Assembly: GCA_001295935.1 (NCBI GenBank)
Contig: LJHX01000009.1
Location: 1 to 59,007, forward strand
Reading direction: 5' to 3'
Length of the DNA stretch: 59,007 nucleotides
Origin: an alpha proteobacterium AAP81b
Lineage (GTDB): Bacteria > Pseudomonadota > Alphaproteobacteria > Sphingomonadales > Sphingomonadaceae
Below, piece by piece: positions 25,206 through 32,794 of this stretch (positions within the stretch are counted from its first letter, which is position 1; each line of letters starts with the position of its first letter). A program made the position numbers and the translations under genes. The notes under the pieces were generated by a model. The model did not search any database. It was not told the origin of the DNA and worked only from the letters and a program-made list of their open reading frames with translations.

Positions 25206-25712
25206 TCATGCCAGGCGATAATGCGCAGCCAGGCGGTCGAGTGCCAGCGTCAGCACCAATTTTCCGGCACGCGCCGGCCAGCCAAGCGCCTTTTCGGCGG
25301 TCTCCAGCCCGTCGCCGAGGCAGACGACTCGCCACAGCACGTCCGACAGCCCGGGCCCGGCGGCGGCAACGGCGGTATCGAAGCGCCGCCGCGCATCGAG
25401 CTGCGCGCTCGTCGGGTCGCCGCCGCTGCCGCGCCCCGGCACGGCATCCCAGCGCATGGTGACGCTCGGAGCGTGCCCCGCCAGCATGAAATCATGGCGC
25501 AGGCGCTCGCCGGCCTGAAACTGCGGCGAGGTCAGCAGCCCGCGCCGCGCCAGCCAGGCAAGCGGTGATTCGGCGAGATTGACGGTGACGCGCGTGCGGT
25601 CGATCGCGTCGGCGGGGCTCAGCCGGCGTTCGCCGAGCAGGCGGTTTTGCGCCAGCGGCGCGATGTCGGGGGCGACTTCCGCCGCCGGACGCCGGAGCTT
25701 GCGAGCCTTCAT
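25206..25712 (-). CDS. DUF6456 domain protein
   Basis: The 168-residue protein carries the C-terminal DUF6456 pattern: ESPLAWLARRG, an AGERLRHDFMLAGHAPSVTM segment, and WPARAGKLVLTLALDRLAAHY. This domain is common in alphaproteobacteria and is sometimes fused to DNA-binding regions; its role is not established. The start at 25712 has a GGAGG site upstream. It is divergently transcribed from an XRE regulator, with a palindromic site between the two genes, so they may be co-regulated. Confidence 0.7.
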   Translation of the reverse strand: MKARKLRRPAAEVAPDIAPLAQNRLLGERRLSPADAIDRTRVTVNLAESPLAWLARRGLLTSPQFQAGERLRHDFMLAGHAPSVTMRWDAVPGRGSGGDPTSAQLDARRRFDTAVAAAGPGLSDVLWRVVCLGDGLETAEKALGWPARAGKLVLTLALDRLAAHYRLA

Positions 25713-25792
25713 GGTTATGCCTCCTGCCGAAAGGTTTTGCCGCAATGGACCGAATCGCTCTTGCCACAGCGTCATGGCTGTAGGACAGAAAT

Positions 25793-25805
25793 AACCACAG
25801 TGGTT
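25793..25805. promoter_or_regulatory. Palindromic operator candidate AACCACAGTGGTT
   Basis: A perfect 6-bp inverted repeat with one central base lies 17 bp before the XRE gene start and inside the region shared with the DUF6456 gene. XRE repressors usually bind sites of this size near their own promoters, so autoregulation is likely. Confidence 0.5.
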
Positions 25806-25822
25806 CATGAAGGGGGCTAGTT

Positions 25823-26383
25823 ATGCTGACGCGGATTCGCGAGGTGCGCAAGGCCAAGGGACTGACTCTGCACGAAGTCGCGGCGCGCTGCGTGCCGCCG
25901 ACGACGGCACAGACCATCGGCCGGCTCGAAACCGGCACGCGCACCGTTTCGGTCGGCTGGCTCAACCGCATCGCCGCGGCGCTCGGCGTCGGCGCCGGCG
26001 ATCTCGTCACCCTGCCCGATCGCGCCGACCTTGCCGTCGCGGCGCTGCTCGGGCCCGAAGGCGCCACGGCGCCGAGGAAGCCGCTGCTACTGGCGCCGCC
26101 AGCGCCATCGCCGGCGATGCTCGGCATCGTCGTCGAAGTCGCCCAGAGCGACTATCGCGCCGGCGACCAGCTCTGGGCCGAACGGCTGGCGCCGGCGGAT
26201 TTCGCGCGCGCGATCAACCGCGACGTGCTGGCGCCGCGCGGCGTCGGCGGCTTCAGCTTCGGCCGGCTGGTGGCAACCGACGCCGGCCGCGTCCAGATCC
26301 TGCCGCTCAGCCCCGGCGCGCGGCAACTGGTGTTCGACGCGCCGTGGATCGCGGTGGTGCGGACGCTGATCCGGGCTTGCTGA
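25823..26383 (+). CDS. XRE-family transcriptional regulator
   Basis: The 186-residue protein has an N-terminal HTH_3 domain (residues ~2-62; IREVRKAKGLTLHEVAARC, then TIGRLETGTRTVSVGWLNRI) and a C-terminal ~100-residue region of unknown fold without a peptidase dyad. The C-terminal part may sense a ligand or mediate dimerisation. It is divergent from the DUF6456 gene. A GAAGGGGGC stretch provides a ribosome-binding site, and the palindrome at 25793-25805 is its likely target. Confidence 0.8.
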   Translation: MLTRIREVRKAKGLTLHEVAARCVPPTTAQTIGRLETGTRTVSVGWLNRIAAALGVGAGDLVTLPDRADLAVAALLGPEGATAPRKPLLLAPPAPSPAMLGIVVEVAQSDYRAGDQLWAERLAPADFARAINRDVLAPRGVGGFSFGRLVATDAGRVQILPLSPGARQLVFDAPWIAVVRTLIRAC

Positions 26384-26407
26384 GGTCGCGAGCGCCCGGC
26401 CGCCCCC

Positions 26408-26821
26408 TCAATCCTGCTTGGTGAACAGCTTGGCCGGATCGCGCATCGCCTTGAATTCCAGCGCGTTGCCGGCGGGATCGAAGAGGAAGAACGTGCCCTG
26501 CTCGCCGGGCTTGCCGGCGAAGCGTACATGCGGGGCGATTTCGAAAGCCAGCCCGGCAGCGGCGATGCGTGCCCCGAGCGCCTCCCAGTCGGCCCAGGCG
26601 AGAACCAGGCCGAAGTGCGGCACCGGCACGGCGTCGCCATCGACCGCCGTGCGGCTGATCGTGGTCGCCGCCGCCTGATGGACGACGAGCTGATGGCCGA
26701 AGAAATTGAAATCGACCCAGGTCGGCGCCGAACGGCCCTCGGGGCAGCCCAGTACCCCGCCATAGAAGCCCCGCGCCGCGCCGAGGTCGTCGACCGGGAT
26801 CGCCAGGTGAAAGATCGTCAT
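26408..26821 (-). CDS. VOC-family (glyoxalase/dioxygenase-fold) protein
   Basis: The 137-residue protein is a single VOC module with two beta-alpha-beta-beta-beta units: IFHLAIPVDDLGAARGFYGGVLGC at the start and PHFGLVLAWADW..GTFFLFDPAGNALEFKAM at the end. H5, the central His in PHFGLVL and E near FDPAGNALEFK could bind a metal. The substrate is not known. Its ATG overlaps the DUF1465 stop by 4 bp (ATGA), showing translational coupling; an in-frame upstream ATG at 26830 is less likely for that reason. Confidence 0.85.
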   Translation of the reverse strand: MTIFHLAIPVDDLGAARGFYGGVLGCPEGRSAPTWVDFNFFGHQLVVHQAAATTISRTAVDGDAVPVPHFGLVLAWADWEALGARIAAAGLAFEIAPHVRFAGKPGEQGTFFLFDPAGNALEFKAMRDPAKLFTKQD

Positions 26822-27201
26822 GCCCGCCACACCCCCACATAGCTTGCTGAAAGAGCCGGACCACGCGGCTGGGCCAGCGCCAACAGCCGGGCGGCCAGCG
26901 CGCGCGATTCGGTGACGATGGCGCCGCCCGGCGTTACCGCCAGCACCGCCGGCGGCGGCACGCCGGGATCGATGCGCAACGGCGGCGCCTCGCCCTCGGC
27001 GACGGCGGGATCGAGCAGCCAGGCGATCGCGCCGAGCAGCCGCGCCGTCATCGCCAGCGTCGCCACCGCCACCGCCGCCTGGTCGTCAGGCGACAGGGTG
27101 GCGCGCCACGCCAGCCCCGGCCCGTCGAACCAGGCGCGGGCGCGATCGGCGATCGCCACCGCCTCGGCATAGCTGGCGTCGAGTTCGGGACGGATCGACA
27201 T
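26818..27201 (-). CDS. DUF1465 family protein
   Basis: The 127-residue, mainly helical protein matches the DUF1465 pattern: SYAEAVAIADRARAWFDG near the start, then ATLAMTARLLGAIAWLLD and ALAARLLALAQPRGP. In alphaproteobacteria some DUF1465 proteins influence cell-cycle or surface regulation, but no function is assigned here. The start at 27201 begins at the conserved MSIRPELDASY; an upstream ATG at 27225 would add eight residues. It is divergent from hsp20 and leads into the VOC gene. Confidence 0.8.
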   Translation of the reverse strand: MSIRPELDASYAEAVAIADRARAWFDGPGLAWRATLSPDDQAAVAVATLAMTARLLGAIAWLLDPAVAEGEAPPLRIDPGVPPPAVLAVTPGGAIVTESRALAARLLALAQPRGPALSASYVGVWRA

Positions 27202-27273
27202 CGCCGCCTTGTTCGCATTTGGCACCGCCCGGCGCCAGCCCCGACCCGCCCGATCCGGTGGCCATTGCGACCT

Positions 27274-27302
27274 CTTGAAGCCGGCGACCGGCTCCCCAAA
27301 TC
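27274..27302 (+). promoter_or_regulatory. Sigma-32 (RpoH)-type heat-shock promoter
   Basis: CTTGAA (27274-27279), a 14-nt spacer and CCCCAAATC (27294-27302) match the RpoH consensus CTTGAA-N13/14-CCCCATNT closely. It lies about 95 bp before the Hsp20 start codon, on the same strand, as expected for a heat-shock gene. No ROSE-type thermometer was recognised in the leader. Confidence 0.75.
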
Positions 27303-27397
27303 ACCGCTCGTCGGCATCGCCGAACGGGATGCAGGCACTCCCGGCCCCTGGCGGGCGGGACCAATGGCAACTCGCTTATTGTGGAAGGACCTTGCCC

Positions 27398-27865
27398 ATG
27401 CGTGCTTTCGACATCTCGCCGCTGCTGCGGTCGTCGATCGGTTATGAGAACCTCAATCGCCTGGTGGAATTCGCCAGCCGCGTCGAAGGCGGCGATACCG
27501 CCTATCCCCCCTACAACATCGAAAAGCTCGGCGAGGACGCCTATCGCCTGCAGATGGCCGTGGCGGGCTTTGCGCGCGGCGAGCTCGATATCGTCGTCCA
27601 GGAAAACAGCCTCATCGTCACCGGCAATGCCGAGGCGGGCGGCGAGGAGCGCAGCTTCCTGCACCGCGGCATCGCCAAGCGCGCCTTTGAGCGGCGTTTC
27701 CAGCTCGCCGACACGATCAAGGTGACCGGCGCCAGCTATGAGAACGGCCTGCTCAACATCGAGCTGGTGCGCGAGATCCCCGAGCAGAAGAAGCCGCGCA
27801 AGATCGAGATCGGCGCCGCGGTGGCGACGGTTCCGGCCGAAGTCACCCGCATCGCCGCGGAATAA
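27398..27865 (+). CDS. Small heat-shock protein, Hsp20/alpha-crystallin family
   Basis: The 155-residue protein has a short N-terminal arm starting MRAFDISPLLRSSIGYE, typical of IbpA-class proteins, an alpha-crystallin domain (residues ~45-130; YRLQMAVAGFARGELDIVV and a GLLNIELVREIPE end), and a short C-terminal tail. It binds unfolding proteins in the cytosol and hands them to DnaK/ClpB. A sigma-32-like promoter precedes it and a GGAAGGA ribosome-binding site sits at 27383-27389. It is an orphan gene here, flanked by a divergent DUF1465 gene and a convergent TPR gene. Confidence 0.93.
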   Translation: MRAFDISPLLRSSIGYENLNRLVEFASRVEGGDTAYPPYNIEKLGEDAYRLQMAVAGFARGELDIVVQENSLIVTGNAEAGGEERSFLHRGIAKRAFERRFQLADTIKVTGASYENGLLNIELVREIPEQKKPRKIEIGAAVATVPAEVTRIAAE

Positions 27866-27913
27866 CCGCTGGCGGCCCGGCGCGAGCTGCCTCGCGCCGG
27901 GCCTTGCCACCGG

Positions 27914-28474
27914 TCAGGCGCTCATCGTCTTGCGCCGGACGATGCGGAAGCGCGCTAGTTCCCTGGCGGGCGCCGGCCAATCGGGTTCGAGCTGCCGCGC
28001 CATGCCATAATCGCGATAGGCGTCGCGCAGCCGCCCGAGCAGTTCGGACGCGACACCGCGGGCGTAATAGGCCACCGCCGGCCGGCCCGGGCCGAGATCG
28101 AGGCCGGTGGTCAGCGCCGCCAGCGCCGGCTCGTGGCGGCCGATGTGCAGCAGCGCCAACCCCTTGTTGACAAAGGCTTCCGCCGAGCCGGGATGGAGGG
28201 CGATGGCGGCATCATAGTCGGCGATGGCGCCGCGACCATCGTCGCCCGCGGCGCGCAGGATGCCGCGGTTGGTCAGCGTCGCGGCGCGCGCTTTGGCCGA
28301 CAGCCGCGGATCGTCGAGTGCGTCATCGCAGGCACGCCGTGCCGAAGGCGACCGCGCGCCAGCGGCAGCCGCTTCGAAGCACCGCCGCGCCGCGGGCGTG
28401 CCGATCACCCCGGCGTCATCGCTCGCGGCGACGGCCGGCGTCGCCACCAGCGCGAGGGCAAGCAGGAACCGCAT
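27914..28474 (-). CDS. Periplasmic TPR-repeat protein
   Basis: The 186-residue protein has a signal peptide (MRFLLALALVATPAVA) and at least two tetratricopeptide repeats. These are visible as DGRGAIADYDAAIALHPG, then NKGLALLHIGRHEPALAALTTGLDLGPG, and a third partial copy with LGRLRDAYRDYGMARQLEPD. TPR proteins act as docking scaffolds. The partner is unknown. It is convergent with hsp20 and on the same strand as a downstream-facing small DUF465 gene. Confidence 0.75.
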   Translation of the reverse strand: MRFLLALALVATPAVAASDDAGVIGTPAARRCFEAAAAGARSPSARRACDDALDDPRLSAKARAATLTNRGILRAAGDDGRGAIADYDAAIALHPGSAEAFVNKGLALLHIGRHEPALAALTTGLDLGPGRPAVAYYARGVASELLGRLRDAYRDYGMARQLEPDWPAPARELARFRIVRRKTMSA

Positions 28475-28520
28475 GGGCCCATTGTCCCACAACCCGCCGC
28501 CGCGATGCAATCGGTGTCGG

Positions 28521-28730
28521 TCAGGCGATGATATCGGGGATGAGCAGATCCTCGAGCATGGCGATTTCGTCGCGCAGGCGGAGCTTCCTCTTCTTGAAGC
28601 GCTGCAGCTGGATCTGGTCGGGGTTGGGCATGGCGCGCAGCGCCTCGATCGCGGCATCGAGATCGCGGTGATCGCGCCGCAGGATCTCGATCCGCGTCCG
28701 GATTTCGGCTTCGTCGCCGATGTCGCTCAT
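28521..28730 (-). CDS. DUF465 / YdcH family small protein (copy 1)
   Basis: The 69-residue, highly charged helical protein carries the YdcH pattern: LRRDHRDLDAAIEAL, then a short turn and QLQRFKKRKLRLRDEIAMLED. It is predicted to fold as a helical hairpin or coiled coil. YdcH proteins are common but uncharacterised. A second, divergently transcribed YdcH-like gene lies 220 bp away. The start at 28730 gives the family length. Confidence 0.8.
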   Translation of the reverse strand: MSDIGDEAEIRTRIEILRRDHRDLDAAIEALRAMPNPDQIQLQRFKKRKLRLRDEIAMLEDLLIPDIIA

Positions 28731-28954
28731 GCCCCGCTTGCGCCTGTTGCTCGATTCGCGGCGGCCGTGGCCGTTTGCGGCGGCGACCCCATGGCGCACA
28801 GTGGCGAGCCAGGCCTTGTCGCGCAACCACCTATCGTTCCGCCTCGACCCCCGGCCGGGCAGCCGCAAGCATCGTTTGGACTCTGCAGCCAATCCGTGAT
28901 TGACTGTATTCCCCACTCAGCCCGTCTATCCGGACGCACCCGAGGGAGACCATG

Positions 28955-29110
28955 ATGGCCACTGCGCATATCGACAGCCTTGCCGCCCGTCACGCCGCGC
29001 TCGACGCCAGCCTCGCCGCCGAACTCAAGCGGCCGCTTCCCGACAGCGTCCGCCTCGCCCGGCTCAAGCGCGAGAAACTCAAGGTCAAGGAACAGTTGAC
29101 CGGGCACTGA
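28955..29110 (+). CDS. DUF465 / YdcH family small protein (copy 2)
   Basis: The roughly 51-residue product shares the DUF465 layout with the previous gene: HIDSLAARHAALDASLAAEL, then a PDSVRLARLKREKLKVKEQL ending. It is preceded by a GAGGGAGA ribosome-binding site just before two adjacent ATG codons (28952, 28955). It was found by direct reading because it is short. It stops 16 bp before the convergent dksA gene. Confidence 0.75.
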   Translation: MATAHIDSLAARHAALDASLAAELKRPLPDSVRLARLKREKLKVKEQLTGH

Positions 29111-29126
29111 GCCCGGCGCCCCTGCC

Positions 29127-29612
29127 TTATTCGTCGCGGCTGATCTTCTCGTCGCGCTCGTGGCGTTCCTGCGCCTCGAGCGTCATCGTGGCGATCGGCC
29201 GCGCTTCGAGCCGTTGCAGCGAGATCGGCTCGCCGGTGACGTCGCAATAGCCATATTCACCGGTATCGATCCGGCGCAGCGCCGCGTCGATCTTGCCGAT
29301 CACCTTGCGCTGGCGATCGCGGGCGCGCAGCTCGATCGACCAGTCGGTCTCGCTCGCGGCGCGGTCGGTCAGGTCGGGCTCGCGCAGCGGCTCGGCCTTG
29401 AGCGTCTCCAAGGTCTGCGCCGATTCCTTGAGGATGGCGTCCTTCCAGTCGAGCAGCTTGCGGCGGAAATAGGCCAGCTGCCGCGGGTTCATGAAGGCCT
29501 CGTCGGGGCTCGGGCGATAGCCCTCGGGCAGCCTGACGTCGTGACCTGGCGCTTCGATCGTGTCTTCGATTGCATCCCCGGCAGGCGCCGGGCGTACGGA
29601 TGCCGACTCCAT
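29127..29612 (-). CDS. dksA: RNA-polymerase-binding transcription factor DksA
   Basis: The 161-residue protein has the DksA coiled coil (YFRRKLLDWKDAILKESAQTL through DRAASETDWSIELRARDRQRKVIGKIDAALRRID), with the tip acidic residues D and A of the DRASE-type motif that contact the polymerase catalytic centre. The C-terminal zinc-finger region GEYGYCDVTGEPISLQRLEARPIAT keeps only one of the four zinc cysteines, a known trait of alphaproteobacterial DksA. It works with ppGpp to control rRNA and stress genes. The start at 29612 leaves an N-terminal tail of about 40 residues before the conserved part. Confidence 0.92.
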   Translation of the reverse strand: MESASVRPAPAGDAIEDTIEAPGHDVRLPEGYRPSPDEAFMNPRQLAYFRRKLLDWKDAILKESAQTLETLKAEPLREPDLTDRAASETDWSIELRARDRQRKVIGKIDAALRRIDTGEYGYCDVTGEPISLQRLEARPIATMTLEAQERHERDEKISRDE

Positions 29613-29770
29613 TCCTCACCTCCACTCCCGGTCCGTGCCGGATGGCAAGGTCCCGGGCGACCCTTTGCAGGGTCGCTCCCCGCGGCGGCTCATAGCGAGG
29701 TGGGCGGCAACCGGCAAGATTGCTGCGCCAGGTTGAAACAGAGGGGTTGCGCCCGCGGAAGCCCGCGGCG

Positions 29771-30328
29771 TCAGTGCTTGTCGAGCGTGTCCAGCCTCGC
29801 CTGCAACGCCGCCAGCTGGTCCTTGAGCGCCTGCATTTCGGGGTCTGCCGCCTTGGCTTCGGGCCTGGCATCGGCCTTGGGCACCAGCCCGCCGGTCATC
29901 AGCTCGGTCGCCGCCTGGAAGAGCGCGAGATTCTGCTTCGCCAGCTGCTCGAAGGGCTTCAGCGCCGCGTCGCGGAACTTCGACTGGTTCTCCGAAAACG
30001 CCGCCATCGACGCTTCGAGATAATGCGGCACCAGCCCCTGCATCGAATGGCCGTACATGCCGATGATCTGGCGGAGGAAATTCACCGGCAGCATGGTCTT
30101 GCCGCCGGCTTCCTCCTCCATGACGATCTGGGTCAGCACGCCGCGGGTGATGTCCTCGCCGCTGCGCGCGTCGAAAACCTGGAAGTCGCGGCCCTCGCGC
30201 GTCATCACCGCGAGATGTTCCAGCGTGATGTAGCTTGAGGTTTCGGTGTTGTAGAGGCGGCGGTTGGCGTATTTCTTGATGACCACCGGCGGCTTGGCGC
30301 CGGGGGCGGGAGAGGGAGCATCGGCCAT
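29771..30328 (-). CDS. phaR: Polyhydroxyalkanoate synthesis repressor PhaR
   Basis: The 185-residue protein starts with the PHB/PHA DNA-binding domain: VVIKKYANRRLYNTETSSYI, then MTREGRDFQVFDARSGEDIT and VLTQIVMEEE. It ends in two PHB-accumulation regulator domains and a coiled coil (LKDQLAALQARLDTLDK). PhaR binds PHA granules and represses phasin and PHA genes when no polymer is present. It is divergently transcribed from a PhaC-like hydrolase with start codons almost overlapping, so it may control that gene. Two ATGs (30334, 30328) are in frame; the inner one has the better spacing to an upstream GCAGGA site. Confidence 0.92.
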   Translation of the reverse strand: MADAPSPAPGAKPPVVIKKYANRRLYNTETSSYITLEHLAVMTREGRDFQVFDARSGEDITRGVLTQIVMEEEAGGKTMLPVNFLRQIIGMYGHSMQGLVPHYLEASMAAFSENQSKFRDAALKPFEQLAKQNLALFQAATELMTGGLVPKADARPEAKAADPEMQALKDQLAALQARLDTLDKH

Positions 30329-31484
30329 GGCCATTCCTGCGGCAGGCTCCCAGGGCGAGAGCGACGCGGGCTGCGTAGCACAGGGCGATGCTGCATCGCA
30401 ACGCGACTGCGATATTGCGCCGCAAGACATTGATGATCATGCGCCGCCGGGCAAGTCCGGACGGGCGCGCGGGCCCCATCCACTGCCGCTGTTCCTCGCG
30501 ACGGTGACGCGCGTCTGCGGCGGCGACCGCGCCCGGCTGGCGCGGGTGCTCGCCGGGGCGCGGGTGTACCAGGCCGCCCCCGACCCGCCGCCGCGCCCCG
30601 ACCGCGCCATTGTCGCGGCGGCGGGCGAAGTCACCTTGCGCGACCATGGCCGCGCCGGCGACCCGATCGTCGTCGTCGTGCCCTCGGTGATAAACCCGGC
30701 GACGGTGCTCGATCTCGCCCCGGGCAATTCGCTGCTCGACGCGATGGCGGCGGCGGGGCTGCGACCGCTGCGCGTCGATTGGGGGGCGATTCCGGCGGCC
30801 GATCCGGCGCACCTCGTCGAGCGCCACCTGCTGCCGCTGATCGCCGGCCTCGGCGTTCCCGTCGCCATCATCGGCTATTGCGTCGGCGGCACCCTCAGCC
30901 TTGCCGCGGCGCAGTTGCTGGGGAGCCGCGTCCGCCGCCTGGCGCTGCTCGCCACCCCCTGGCATTTCGGCGCCTATCCGACAGCGGTGCAAAGCGGGCT
31001 GGCAGACTGGTGGGCGGGGGCGCGGCCGCTGGCGACCGGCCTCGGCCGCTTGCCGATCGACCTGCTCCAACCGGCCTTCTGGAGCCTCGACGAAGCCGGC
31101 CTTGCGGACAAATACGCCCGCCTCGCCTACACCGCCGACGCCGCGGAGATCGAAGCCTTCGTCCGCCTCGAGGATTGGAGCAACAGCGGCGCGCCCCTGC
31201 CCCTGCCGCTGGCGAGCGCGCTGTTCGACGATTTTTTCGCCGCCGACACACCCGGCCGCGGCGCCTGGCGCGCTGGCGGCAGCGTCATCGACCCGGCGGC
31301 GCTCGCCTGCCCGGTGCTCGATATCGTCGCGACGCGTGACCGCCTCGTCCCGGCGGCCACCCGCATCGCGGCGCAGCCCGGCATCGAGCGCCGCGACCTC
31401 GCCGCCGGCCATGTCGGCATGATCGTCGGCCGCGACGCGCCGCGCCAGCTCTGGGCACCGCTGGCGGCGTGGCTGGCGGGGTGA
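30327..31484 (+). CDS. PhaC-like alpha/beta hydrolase with cysteine nucleophile
   Basis: The protein (385 aa from the ATG at 30327) has an alpha/beta-hydrolase core with the nucleophile elbow VAIIGYCVGGTLS, where C185 replaces the serine of lipases. A Cys in this box is the mark of polyhydroxyalkanoate synthases. The catalytic Asp is likely in DIVATRDRLVP and the His in AGHVGMIVG. It is shorter than class I PhaC (about 590 aa) and lacks the N-terminal domain, so it fits class III-like PhaC or a PhaC-like depolymerase/transacylase. The true start is uncertain, because the first ~50 residues are low-complexity and the conserved part begins at HPLPLFLATV. It is divergent from phaR. Confidence 0.75.
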   Translation: MAIPAAGSQGESDAGCVAQGDAASQRDCDIAPQDIDDHAPPGKSGRARGPHPLPLFLATVTRVCGGDRARLARVLAGARVYQAAPDPPPRPDRAIVAAAGEVTLRDHGRAGDPIVVVVPSVINPATVLDLAPGNSLLDAMAAAGLRPLRVDWGAIPAADPAHLVERHLLPLIAGLGVPVAIIGYCVGGTLSLAAAQLLGSRVRRLALLATPWHFGAYPTAVQSGLADWWAGARPLATGLGRLPIDLLQPAFWSLDEAGLADKYARLAYTADAAEIEAFVRLEDWSNSGAPLPLPLASALFDDFFAADTPGRGAWRAGGSVIDPAALACPVLDIVATRDRLVPAATRIAAQPGIERRDLAAGHVGMIVGRDAPRQLWAPLAAWLAG

Positions 31485-31696
31485 GCGGCGGGCATGGCGA
31501 AGCGTTCGGAAGTACACCGAAGTACAGTCATCCGACGATGAGAAAGAGCGGATCGGGTAACAGCAAAAGCGACAATTCGCAGCTCGTCTCTTATAGCCGT
31601 TTCGGGCCGTGTAGGACAGGCTTTGAATGGCAACGACGCCGGCAAAGCAGCGCGCCGGCCTTTGCCTTGCGATCACCGCAAGGCTATGCTGATGCC

Positions 31697-31915
31697 ATGT
31701 CGAACGACAGCCTGATCATTGAGATTTTGAAGCGCATTCAGCACGAGGGCGCCGAAACCCGGCGCGCGGTCGCCTCGCTCGATGTGCGCATGGCGGCCAT
31801 GGACGATTATCGGCGCGGCGTGCTCACCGCCCTGGGCGGCATTCACGCCGATATTGCCGGATTGAATGCTCGCGTCGAGCGGATCGAACGCCGCCTCGAC
31901 CTTGCCGACGCCTGA
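31697..31915 (+). CDS. Small coiled-coil protein, unknown function
   Basis: The 72-residue protein has two helical heptad-like stretches (IEILKRIQHEGAETRRAVASL and IAGLNARVERIERRLDLA) separated by a DDYRRGVL turn, so it should form a coiled coil. No signal or membrane segment is visible. It lies between the PhaC-like gene and a convergent membrane-protein gene, with a 212-bp gap before it that holds no recognised feature apart from a short direct repeat (GAAGTACA) at about 31510. Confidence 0.55.
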   Translation: MSNDSLIIEILKRIQHEGAETRRAVASLDVRMAAMDDYRRGVLTALGGIHADIAGLNARVERIERRLDLADA

Positions 31916-31975
31916 GCCGGGGAGAGCCCGGGGACAAGATACCTGTCTCCCAGCTGCCGTGTATTTCCGCGCACT

Positions 31976-32794
31976 TCAACTCCCGCAGCCACCACAACCC
32001 CCACCACAGCCGCCGCCACCATCGCTGCCGCCGCTCGACGCCTCGACGCCGCTGTCGCTGCTGCGCAACCGGTGGAGGTCGGCCCAGGGCGATGCCGCCA
32101 GCACGCCGGTCCCGAATAGCGCGACGGCGAGATCGACCTCGCGCTGCGTCGGCGCGCGGCGCAGGCGATCGGCGCGCGTCCGCGCCTCGGCGAGGACCGC
32201 GCGCGCGGCGCGCGTGCGACGGTCGAAGCCGCCCCAACGCATGAGAGCCACGAGCGCCACCACCACCATCAGCGCGATGAGATAGCCGACCGGACGCTCG
32301 CGCGCGACGCCGACCGCCAGCCGGAGGGCGCCGAAGGCGAGCAACAGCAGCCAGGGCCAGGTCTGCCGCCAGCGCCGCCGCGCTGCCTCGTCGTCGCCGA
32401 GGATCAAACCGCCGGCGACCATATCGGCACGGATGGCGTTCGCTTCGGCGTCGAGGGCGCGCTCGGCGGCCGGCCAGCGTGCCGGCAACGCCGCCAGCAG
32501 TTGGCGCTTGGCCGGCAGGATGCCGACGCCGCCGGGCGCCGCCTGCAACAGCCCCTGCGGCGCCACCTCGATGGCGCCGCGGGCCAGCAGTCGCACCGCG
32601 ACGCTTTCGGCGAGCCGGGCGCGGCCCCCCGCCAGCCAGGCGAGCGCATCGGCGCCTTCGACCGGCTGGCGGCGCCCCGCCACCGGCGGCCGGGCGATGC
32701 CATCGATGCCGGCCAGCGCCAGCAGCGCACCATAGATCCCCAGGAATGTCGAGCCGTCGAAAACCGGCAACGGTGGATGGGCCATGTCGAACAT
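31976..32794 (-). CDS. TIGR04222-type membrane protein
   Basis: The 272-residue protein has an N-terminal hydrophobic helix (FLGIYGALLALAGIDGIA), a central cytosolic region, two more helices (WPWLLLLAFGALRLAVGVA and LIALMVVVALVALM) and a C-terminal glycine/cysteine-rich tail (GGGCGGGCGGCGS). The architecture matches the TIGR04222 family, whose genes usually sit beside a glycine-rich-domain protein, as here. Its function is unknown. The ATG overlaps the upstream gene's stop by one base, so it forms an operon with it. Confidence 0.75.
   Translation of the reverse strand: MFDMAHPPLPVFDGSTFLGIYGALLALAGIDGIARPPVAGRRQPVEGADALAWLAGGRARLAESVAVRLLARGAIEVAPQGLLQAAPGGVGILPAKRQLLAALPARWPAAERALDAEANAIRADMVAGGLILGDDEAARRRWRQTWPWLLLLAFGALRLAVGVARERPVGYLIALMVVVALVALMRWGGFDRRTRAARAVLAEARTRADRLRRAPTQREVDLAVALFGTGVLAASPWADLHRLRSSDSGVEASSGGSDGGGGCGGGCGGCGS

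Noticed and set aside
27303-27397. ROSE-type RNA thermometer in the hsp20 leader
   Set aside because: The characteristic UUGCU element pairing with the Shine-Dalgarno was not found; only the sigma-32 promoter is supported.
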